Below the pieces are notes generated by a model, which worked only from the letters and a program-made list of their open reading frames with translations, ran no database searches and had not been told where the DNA came from. Made by a program: the position numbers and the translations under genes. From contig JABLTG010000259.1 in assembly GCA_016618085.1 (NCBI GenBank), positions 1 through 18,402 on the forward strand: 18,402 nucleotides of DNA, given 5' to 3'. Shown piece after piece: positions 9,828 to 18,140 of the stretch (its first letter is position 1; every line of letters begins with the position of its first letter). This DNA comes from Neovahlkampfia damariscottae. Lineage: Eukaryota > Heterolobosea > Selenaionea > Neovahlkampfiida > Neovahlkampfiidae.

Positions 9828-10677
9828 TTACTCATTTATTATTTGATATTGTTTTAACATTGATCTTTTTTCTTCCATAGATATATCATCATCATCATAA
9901 AGTAAAATAACTAAATTCTTTTCAACTTGTTTTTCTTTTTCTTCTTCTTCTTTTACACTTTCTTTATTTATTTCAGTTTGAATTGTATTAGTTGTATTGT
10001 TTTGTATTGTATTATTTGTATTAGTTTGAACTGGTGGTATAGGTGATTGAACAATATTTTGAAAAGGATTTTGAAAGTTCAAAAGTTGTTGTTGATTTGG
10101 CATCATTGGCATAAAATTGATTGGAAATTGAGGCATTACAAAGTTTTGAGGTAAAAATCCAAGAGGTTGTTGTTGTATTTGTGGTTGTTCTAATGTTGTT
10201 GTATTTTGTTTATCATCCGTTGGAGAAGATGAATTAAGTGAGAGTTCTTCTTGCCTTTTTTGTCTTTTTTTTTGAAGTCTTTGTAAAATAAATTCTTGAG
10301 GTATACCATCCATACCATATATCTTGTATTCTAATGTATCTCTTCCAACTTTAGAATTTGGAACCTCCATAACACTTACTATAAAAAAAAGGTTAAAAAA
10401 AAATAAAACTATTTACCTTTATGACATTGTAACGCATGTGTAGCCATTCCTGAAGCACTACCAAGTTTTTTAGAACATCTATTGATTTTTAATTTTTTTT
10501 TTATAAACTTACTTTGGACACTTGAAATGCTAGAAAATATTTGTTTAAAAAAAAATAAATACTAACCTTGCTTTTTTGATGACCAATTAATACCTTTTCA
10601 TCATCAAATTCTCTGTCACAATAAAAGCACCAAGGTCTATTTTCGTCAAATTCTTTATTCTTACGTTTCTTTCCCAT
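9828..10677 (-). CDS. BuGZ/ZNF207-like C2H2 zinc-finger protein
   Basis: Minus-strand exons: 10677-10567, 10529-10513 (17 nt), 10478-10417, 10378-9828; introns 37, 34 and 38 nt; 246 aa. The N-terminus MGKKRKNK is followed by two C2H2 fingers: C17, C20, H33, H38 (PWCFYCDREFDDEKVL) and C41, C44, H57, H62. Next comes the family-specific stretch VGRDTLEYKIYGMDGIP. The middle is Gln/Pro/Asn-rich and low complexity, as in animal BuGZ. The C-terminus ISMEEKRSMLKQY resembles a GLEBS-type motif, the Bub3-binding element. In animals BuGZ stabilises Bub3, loads it on kinetochores and also binds microtubules and splicing factors. Zinc fingers and family are well supported; Bub3 binding is inferred. The 17-nt exon carries the junction between the two fingers. 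Confidence 0.9.
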
Positions 10678-10838
10678 TTTGTTTGAATACGAAGAAAAAT
10701 AATTATTGGTCAATAAAAATAGACATTTTAAAAATGAATTTTATTTGATAAATTTTTCAATTTTAAAAGAAAATGAACTTACTTCAAAATAAAAAGTAAC
10801 GGAATTGAATGAACCAATCAAATTGATTTCAATAAAAA
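10678..10838. promoter_or_regulatory. Divergent promoter region with ATTGG and CCAAT
   Basis: A 161 bp spacer between the divergent BuGZ and coiled-coil genes. ATTGG at 10705-10709 lies 27 bp from the BuGZ ATG (CCAAT in its sense), and CCAAT at 10814-10818 lies 20 bp before the plus-strand ATG. Each gene therefore appears to have its own box in the sense orientation. Confidence 0.5.
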
Positions 10839-11920
10839 ATGCTCTCATTTCCAGTTGTTTCATCTTTCAGAGAATGGAATAAAAAAGAGAATGAAGAGAT
10901 AGAAGAATCACCAAAAGAATTGAATGAGCACTTAAAAAGTTTAAAAAGTGAATCAAATGAAATAGAAAATGTAAATACTGAAAATAAAGAAAGAGTGAAT
11001 GAAGAAATAAAAAAAACACCAAAAAAAGTTCAAAAACAACAAGATTATTCAACACCTCAACCATCAGCAATAATATCTGAAATATCAACACCATCATTAA
11101 GAGTAAATTCCAATCGAATGACACTTCCAAAGACACCATTATTTTCACCTATTCAAAAATCATTAGATGTATCTACTTATTCAGATAATGATGATTTTAT
11201 TAGTTTTTTTAATACAATATTACAAGAACAACAAAAGATTAATTTAATGAATATGAAATTAAATTGTGTGAATTTATTTGCTAATTATGCCAATCATTAT
11301 ACTTCAAATAAATTAAAATTAAAATGTAATGAATTTGAAGAAGAAATTAATTCAGGAAAACAAAAAATACAACTATTACAAAATGATATATTTGAACATA
11401 AAGAAGAAATATCAGATTTAAATTCAAAAGTTGTTAATTTAGATGAAGATTTATCATGTCATAAATTAAAATTAAATGAAGCAACTGAAAAATATTATAC
11501 ATCCATTACAGAATTAGAAAGTACAATGTCATTTCATAAAAAAATATTGAATGATTTAGAAAATAGAGCATTAAAAGAAGATTTTGCTTTAGATGGTTTA
11601 ATCTCTTTAGTTTCATTATTCTTTGTAAATACAAGGTAATATATTAATAATCATTAATTTAATTAGTATTATTGATTTTCCAATTACATTAATATCATCA
11701 CTTTTATCAACAAATAAAAGAAAGATGATTGCACAAAGAGTAAGACTGAAATTATAATTTTTAAAAAAACTATTTAAAGATTATTAAATTGATTGTTTTG
11801 CTTTCAATGATTGTATATTGGAGAAATTTAGCAATGAAAACAGGATTTCATGGTCAAATTGGTGGTATTATCAATTATTTCTTTTCTTTTTGTGGTTTCT
11901 TTTTGTCCAATAAAAATTAA
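10839..11920 (+). CDS. Coiled-coil protein with C-terminal membrane segments, unrecognised
   Basis: Exons: 10839-11635, 11667-11739, 11780-11920; introns 31 and 40 nt; 336 aa. I do not recognise the family. Residues about 10-120 are polar and Glu/Lys/Ser-rich, with several short Thr-Pro or Ser-Pro sites (for example STPQPS and LPKTPLFSP) that could be phosphorylated. Residues about 155-245 look like a long coiled coil. After the coil come hydrophobic stretches: LDGLISLVSLFFVN leading into IDFPITLISSLL, and IIKLIVLLSMIVYW. The end is a Gly-rich segment, FHGQIGGIINYF. The layout suggests a tail-anchored or hairpin-anchored tether or organelle-shape protein; that is inference. All three exons join in frame. 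The last codons contain CCAATAAA, which may serve both as this gene's poly(A) signal and as the next gene's CCAAT box. The next ATG is 24 bp after the stop. Confidence 0.75.
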
Positions 11921-11944
11921 TTTTGATAAGAGATATTTTTTTTG
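11907..11944 (+). promoter_or_regulatory. CCAAT box of the SET gene, overlapping the upstream CDS
   Basis: CCAAT at 11907-11911 lies inside the last codons of the coiled-coil gene and 33 bp before the ATG of the SET gene. The same bases include AATAAA (11909-11914). Only 24 bp of true spacer follow the upstream stop. Role inferred from recurrence. Confidence 0.4.
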
Positions 11945-14900
11945 ATGAATGAAACAATTATCGATCTAACTGATGATATTGAAGAAATAGAAATAACTCC
12001 TTCAATCAAAAAGGATATATCACCAAAAGTCACAACAATACAATCAACTACGAATATAATTAAAGAATTTAAAGAAGAACAAAGAAAAATTATTATAGAA
12101 GAAGCTATTGAAGATTTCATTGATTTAGGTTCAAATTCACTTCAAGAAATCGATTTGAATCAAAGTGATGATTCAGACCTTGAAATAATTGATGGATTCG
12201 AGAATAGAAAAACACCTTTGACAGATTCATCAGTACTATCAGATGAAAATAGTTCAAATGATTCAGATGAAAACCTAGAAGTTAAAAGAATAAATCTTGT
12301 CCTTGAAGAATTCAAAATCAAAGGTATCAAATTTAATGCGAAGGAATTACAATTTCAAAGAGATGTTATTAAATTAATGATTCAAAAAAATACAGAACCA
12401 TACAAAACACAATTCTTTGATTATCAACAAATGATTGAAGTTAAGATTTGTCTATCAAAGAAAACAATGGTGATACATAATTTATTATTCAATTTTGAGA
12501 GTTTACTTTTACGATTTCAAAACTCTCAAACTTATTTTGAAGAACAATTCAATATTATTAAAACAATACATCCAATATTTCAAAATGCAAGATTGATAAG
12601 GTTTTAATATTTTAATTATTAATTTTATCAGTCCAAAAGAATTAGAAAATATTGAAAAATCAAAGACAAAGAATATCCCACAAAATATACTTTTATCCAA
12701 AGATGATGATTCAAAAATACAAAACGAAAAGTATTTTGATGTTCCAAAATCACAAGAATTAAAAAAGAAAATATTAACAAAGAAATTACCAGTATATGAA
12801 AATAATAATGATGATGAAGAAGAAGAGGATAATACAATGGTTCAAGTTTTAAATCCTAAAAATAAAGATACAATATATTCAATACCAAAACAATACATTC
12901 TAAGAATGTCTTATGGATCAAAAGAGTTATGCTTAATGGATTATCCAAACAAGAATTGTAAAGAAATAAATTGTAAACATGTTCATGTTGATCATGAATA
13001 TTGGTCAACATTAATGAAGAATGAACTTTTGAATAATTCTAAAACATTGAATGTGAAAAAACAAAATGAAAAGATTAATCAAAATGAAAGTATTAGATCT
13101 CTTTTGAAATATGAAACCTTTTCAAATTATCAATCACTTAATAAAAAGAGAAAGAATTTAGATTCTTTAAAAACTATTCAAAATAAAAAGATTAAAATAG
13201 AAGAAATATTGATTATTGATGATATTGATGATGAAAATAAAGAAAAAGATAAATTAAAAAAAGAAAGAAATAGATTAAGATCAAGAAAGATAACACAAAA
13301 CATTAAAATTGAAAAACGAATATATGATATTAAATGGCCTAAAGAGATTACACAATGGTCAAATGGATATAATTTTCGAACATTTATTATTAAAACATCA
13401 AAATGTGAAGAAGATTTAAAAATAATAATTAGTATTTTAAGTGAAATTATATTAACTAAACAAATAATTTTAATTTCAAATTTATTTAATAAATTTAGAA
13501 TAAATAAGAATCATTCAAATCATTTTAAAAAACCAAATGAATTAGCTAAAACATTATTTGAAATTGGATTTGAAGTATCTTTGGATAAACGTTATGTTAG
13601 ATTACCTGATCATTTATTACAAAATTATGAACAATTAAAAGAAGCTATTAAAAAATTAAAAGAATTTTTAGAAAATAAAAATAAAATATCAAATAAAGCT
13701 AAAATGTTAAATAAACTATGGAATAATGAAGAAATAAATAAACAATTAAAGAATGTATTTAATTTTAAATTATCAACATATTGTGAATGTTTTGTTGATG
13801 ATTCAAAGAAATCAATATATATTGGTAGTTGTGAAAGAAGAAATAATGAACAAGATGAATATGGTATTTGTTTAGGTTATTTTACAGATGGTTTATCAAT
13901 GATTAAAATGGATAGATTACAATTTAGATATTCAAAATCAGAAAGTATTGGATTTGATTTACATTTAATTCATTGGGAAAATGGTGAAATTACATTAGGT
14001 GAAAAGATTGATTTTTCATTAAATACAGATTGTGTCTTTGAAAATATTAAAAAAGTATTAATTCTTTTAAAACAGAATTCAAGTGAAGTATATAATTTAT
14101 TATTTGATTATGTTCTTGATAACTTTAATTTAAAATTTTGGGAATCATTAAGATATATTTTAAAACCATCAGAAGATAATAATGATAATTATATTTTATT
14201 TGATCAAGAAATTGAATTTTATTCAAAATTTAAAAAATATTTTAAATCAAATAATTTTTTAATTTCTTCAATTTTATCATTAATATCAGGTAGATCACCT
14301 TTTATTATTCATCATCATTTTAAATCTTCATTTAAAAAGAATATTGAAAAGAATAATAAATTAGATTCAAGTGAAGAAGAAGAAGATGATAATGATGATA
14401 TTGATGATGAAATTAAAGATAATCCATTTTTAAATGAACATGAAAAATCAATTAATGAATCTATTGATGATATAATAAAAAGAATATTAAATCTTTATAT
14501 TCATTTATCAAAACAAAAAAAAGAAATATTTTTTATTAATGAAAGTTATTTAAGAAATTTTTATTTTTCTATTGAAAAATTAATATCAAATGAAATTAAT
14601 TTTGAAAAACAAATGGAAAGAATTTATGAAAAAATAGATGATTCATTTTTTTATAAAATAGATGATTTAAGTTTAGGTGAATCATTTTATCCAATACCAG
14701 TTATAAATGAAATGAATTATGCAAAGTTTCCAAATATTGAATATTTATATAAAGTTAAAATACCAAATAAATTTACAGTTGAAATTACATGTAAATGTGA
14801 AACTGAATGTACTTCAAAATGTCCATGTCAAAAATTTAAACCAAAAGATGGTGATCGTTTTTCAAAAAATTTTTGTTCAAGATATTGTAAATGTAATGCA

Positions 14901-15383
14901 TGTCAAAATCAATTTGATTTAAAATATAACATTTGTTCAAAAAGAATTACAGTATTTCATACAGGTGATAAAGGTTGGGGAATAAGAACAATTGATTCAA
15001 TTGAAAAAGGTGAATTTTTATGTGAATATACAGGTGAAGTTATATCAGATCAAGAAGCAGATAGAAGAGAAGGAAATTTAAAACATGAAAAAGATGCTTC
15101 TTATTTCTTTGGATTAAATGATAAATATGTTTTAGATGCAAAGAAATTATGTTCTTTTGCTAGATTCTTTAATCATAGTTGTAATCCAAATTGTTATGCA
15201 ACTACAATGTATACAGGTGGATATTGGCCAAAAGTGTTATTCTTTTCAAAACAAAAAATAGAACCAAATGTAGAATTGACAATTGATTATCAATATCATC
15301 AATCAAATATGGTTTATAATGTAAAATGTTTATGTAAATCAAATAATTGTTATGGTACATTGGGTAAATTAAGACCAAAATAA
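11945..15383 (+). CDS. SET-domain histone methyltransferase with CCCH finger, Cys-rich pre-SET and post-SET
   Basis: Exons: 11945-12600 and 12632-15383 (31-nt intron); 1135 aa. The N-terminus is acidic and Ser/Asp-rich. A CCCH-type finger lies at C319, C328, C333, H337 (C-x8-C-x4-C-x3-H). Residues about 340-930 are Asn/Lys/Glu-rich with an acidic patch and no recognised domain. From C939 there is a nine-cysteine pre-SET-like cluster (CxC-x3-C-x3-CxC-x15-C-x3-CxC-x2-C). The SET domain has GWG at about 1000, EYTGEVISDQEADRR, NHSCNPNC at 1066-1073 and ELTIDYQY. A post-SET CLCKSNNCYG closes the protein. The S-adenosylmethionine and lysine-channel motifs are intact, so it should be active. The cluster and EADRR recall E(z), while KGWGIR, the AFF-like strand and post-SET recall SUV39 or NSD/ASH1; family and target lysine are unresolved. 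A stop-free frame from 12837 is the same gene. AATAAA (15379-15384) overlaps the stop. Confidence 0.88.
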
Positions 15384-15419
15384 AATTGTATTCTTCAATT
15401 TCATTTTATCCAATCAAAT
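15384..15419 (+). promoter_or_regulatory. 36-bp spacer with CCAAT 5 bp before the start codon
   Basis: The gap between the SET gene stop and the next ATG is 36 bp. CCAAT at 15410-15414 is followed by only five bases before ATG. If the box is a promoter element, transcription must start at or after the ATG region, or the box marks the transcription start itself. Confidence 0.35.
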
Positions 15420-15833
15420 ATGTTTTTATCCAAAGAAGATTATGTCTTTTTAAATGAATGGGAGAATTGTGATTTACTATTTGAAAAATGGACACATAAA
15501 TCACATTTAAGAATGGCATTCATTATTTGTGTTCAAATGTTTCAACAAAATAAAATTAAAATTGATGAAAGAATTAAATCTGGAATTAAAAGATTTAATA
15601 AAAAACATGAAGAGAAGTTAAAAGTTGGCTATCATGAAACTATTACATGTTTTTGGATTAATATTATCTATTCTTTAATTAAAATTCATTATCACCAAAA
15701 TATTAGTTTTGAAGAATTTTTAGAAAAAGAAAACCAATTATTGAATCCAAAATTAATGTTTGAATATTATTCTAAAGAAAAAATTTTCAGTGAAAAAGCT
15801 AAAATTGAATTTGTTGAATCAGATTTGAAATAA
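15420..15833 (+). CDS. Small protein of an uncharacterised, bacterial-type family
   Basis: Single exon, 137 aa. The sequence has a tryptophan-histidine start (EKWTHKSHLRMAF, about 22-34), a central GYHETITCFWINIIY (about 70-84), and an ending FEYYSKEKIFSEKA followed by FVESDLK. From memory, hypothetical bacterial proteins of about 130-150 aa share this order: a H-x-x-HLR/LA helix, YHET-T-xxW, a helix containing the LL-x-x-yYS turn, then FSxxA and F-x-x-PDL. I know no function or name for them. The conserved His and Glu could form a metal or catalytic site; that is speculation. The length matches a complete protein and no intron is needed, unlike most neighbours, so a gene acquired from bacteria is possible. 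AATAAA (15829-15834) overlaps the stop. Confidence 0.7.
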   Translation: MFLSKEDYVFLNEWENCDLLFEKWTHKSHLRMAFIICVQMFQQNKIKIDERIKSGIKRFNKKHEEKLKVGYHETITCFWINIIYSLIKIHYHQNISFEEFLEKENQLLNPKLMFEYYSKEKIFSEKAKIEFVESDLK

Positions 15834-15882
15834 ATTCTCATTTATTTTTTGTCCAATCATTTTCATTTAAATTTCGGTTAAG
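15834..15882 (+). promoter_or_regulatory. Promoter spacer with CCAAT, acyltransferase gene
   Basis: A 49 bp spacer. GTCCAATCA at 15851-15859 places CCAAT 25 bp before ATG 15883, the same sequence context as GTCCAATAA before the SET gene and ATCCAATCA before the small gene. Confidence 0.45.
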
Positions 15883-17333
15883 ATGTCCAACTCAGAAATA
15901 AAACATGTTACAAAAACAATGACCAATGTTGGGAAATTAACACTTTTAACAGAAACAAGAGAAAACCTATCCATCAATACATCCATTGTTATACTTGATG
16001 GTAAAGATAAATATTTTATTTTATTTTTGTTTTTTCATAGCACATTTAAAAAAAGAAGGTACACCTATCATATTTTAATTCCTTTTTTTTTTTTAGATTT
16101 ATTCAAACATTTAGAAGAGAATTTGATTAAAAATCCAAAATTTTTTCGTTTTAGTTCTAAAGTTGATTTAAAATCTGGAGAATTTGAACAAGTTGAAGTT
16201 GATATTAATCAACATGTTAATTTTGTAAATTTAAAAGATAATGAAGAAAAGAATGAAAAATCAAATTTAGTTGATCATTTATCAAATTTTTTAAATATTC
16301 CTTTAAATATGGTTTGAATTATTTTAAAGAGAGTTAAATATTATTTAGAATTTACCTTTATGGGAGATTATAGTAGTTGAAAATTATTCAGAAGGAACAG
16401 TTTTATTTTGGAGAATACATCATGTTTTAGGTGATGGTACAGCAATGGGATTTATGTTTGCATCATTATGTAATGCAGAACCAAAATTTGAATTACCAAA
16501 ACAAAATATATTGACAACCATTTTAATGAACATTTATTTTTATCTTTGGATAATCTTTGGTTCAATTTTTGTAATTTTTAAATGGGTAAGCAGGATTTAT
16601 AAATTTAAAAGTTTAAAAGACAATGATGGGATTAAAAGGAACAGATCCAATTGGTATTTTTAAAAAAAAGAAATTAGGAATAAAAAAAAGATTTGGTGTT
16701 TCTGATGAAATAAAAGTTAGTGATGCAAAATTAATTGGAAAGAAAATGAAAGCAAAAATAAATGATGTAATGTTAACTTGTTTAGCAGGTGCATTGGATA
16801 GATATAGATTAAAAAGAGAAAATAGTGTAAATCAATATGAAATACGTGTTGGTATGCCTTATAATGTTAGAACATCACCAAAAATTACAGAATTAAGAAA
16901 TCAATTTGCATTTATTATTAATCCAATTCCATTGGGAATTAAAGATGGTTATAAAAGATTAAGTATTATTAAAAAAAGAATGGATTATGCAAAGAAATTA
17001 CCTGAACCATGGTTTGGTTATTTACTTTCAAAAATGTCTTCTATTTTACCTTTATTTCTTTTCAAATATTTAGGACAAATGTCTCAATATTTGACTGCAG
17101 TATTGACAAATATGGTTGGTGGTGATGAAAAATATAAATTTTTAGGTGCGACTGTCAATTTTATGTGTGCATTAGTGCCACCTCCAGATGGTGTTGGAAT
17201 TGGTGTTGCTGTTATGTCACAAGCAGGAAAAATATATCTTTCAATCACAACAGACAAAGAATTGATTCCTGATGCTCAATTTTTAGTTGAATGTTTCATT
17301 GACGAGTTCAATGAACTTAAAAAAGATGTTTAA
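15883..17333 (+). CDS. Wax ester synthase/diacylglycerol acyltransferase family (WS/DGAT, WSD1-like)
   Basis: Exons: 15883-16000, 16041-16058 (18 nt), 16097-16311, 16349-16585, 16620-17333; introns 40, 38, 37 and 34 nt; 433 aa, close to the family's usual 450 or so. The enzyme class joins an acyl-CoA to a fatty alcohol or diacylglycerol for storage lipid. Seen: the catalytic HHVLGDG at 141-147 (HHxxxDG), preceded by NLPLWEIIVVE; a hydrophobic stretch about 171-196 that may anchor it in the ER; KINDVMLTCLAGAL; VGMPYNVR; and the C-terminal WS_DGAT_C region with TNMVGGDEKYKFLGATV and VGIGVAVMSQAGKI. The 18-nt exon restores the family's expected N-terminal helix (AHLKKED). The spliced product is continuous and complete. 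The family is widespread in bacteria and plants; origin here is unknown. No AATAAA sits at the stop; AATAAT follows. Confidence 0.9.
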
Positions 17334-18140
17334 TTAAATAATTTGTTGTATTAACTTTTGGGTTTGCATTCATCATCATATTTGTATTTTGTAATTCATT
17401 TGTTTTAAATTTTGAAAATGAATTTGTTTGATTAGTCAAAATTTTGATTTTTCATTGAGATGGACACTTTCCAATTCTTTGACATGGTTTATTATGATGA
17501 TTTAAAACTCCAGAAACTGAGTAACCTGAAGTGTGTGATACATCTTTTTGTGTCTTTCTTTTCCTTCGTGAACTGTGTAAAATGAGTTTTCGGTTTCTCT
17601 TTCGAACATACCCCAATATTTTCAAAACTACATTTCTTTTTCCATTTATTTCAACGGTTTGAGTTTGTTCTTGTTTTTTTGCTTCTTTTTCAAATAATTG
17701 ACAAATATCCTCGAAATTACACTTTGGGTTTCATCTCAGACTCCATTTTCTATTCTCTTCAAACAAAGTTGGTACATCCCCTGAATAAATGAGAATAAAA
17801 AAAAGTGATTGATTTTTTCCTCTTCAACAGTGATTTTTTCGCTATTTTACATTTTGGATTCAAATGGGAGGCAGAGATGGCTTCAGAAGAATGAGTTTTC
17901 CACACTTTTACTTCAATTTGAAATTTCCCAATTTAGATGTCATATTTCCCAATTCAATCAATGATCATGATTGTTGGGAATAATTATGGAAAATTCTATT
18001 TCTATATCATGTGGTTTTCTTGTTCCTGACTTGTATCACCTCTGAAGTCATATAAAAGAGATAAAATAGGTTCAGTTGACATTCAAAAATTCAAACCAGA
18101 ATCGATGATCTCAAATTTTGTTGCAGAACCCTCAGGAAAT
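17334..18140. other. Gene-poor stretch with possible degenerate minus-strand coding relic
   Basis: I find no confirmable gene. The longest open stretch is minus strand 17730-17455 (92 codons, no Met), ending at a TGA (17452-17454). An in-frame TGA (17731-17733) separates it from another open segment. It reads as EDICQLFEKEAKKQ, then a basic patch (YVRKRNRK, SSRRKRKT) and NHHNKPCQRIGKCPSQ. The basic patch followed by PC-x4-C faintly recalls the region before the CXC domain of E(z), but this is weak. Codon choice (CGA, CTC, GGG) is unlike the neighbours, and two 60-base lines counted by hand (17461-17580) are 32% and 37% G+C against 17% for a SET-gene line. Other segments are broken by several stops. 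Also present: a hairpin at 17947-17979 and a TATAAAA at 18051-18057. A short plus-strand frame (17460-17585) overlaps and lacks support. Confidence 0.4.
17947..17979. repeat. Imperfect inverted repeat (hairpin) beside a TTTCCCAATT direct repeat
   Basis: Arms TCCCAA (17947-17952) and CAATCA (17955-17960) pair with TGATTG (17968-17973) and TTGGGA (17974-17979): 12 bp with a 2-nt bulge and a 7-nt loop. The decamer TTTCCCAATT occurs at 17924-17933 and 17945-17954, 21 bp apart, and its TTGGGAA complement is in the right arm. It could be a regulatory palindrome or chance structure. Confidence 0.5.

Noticed and set aside
12837-15383. SET gene starting at ATG 12837
   Set aside because: The 31-nt intron at 12601-12631 joins the upstream open frame from 11945 in phase, and no promoter box lies before 12837.
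17460-17585. Plus-strand 41-aa frame at 17460
   Set aside because: Short, no similarity, and overlapped by a longer open minus-strand stretch.
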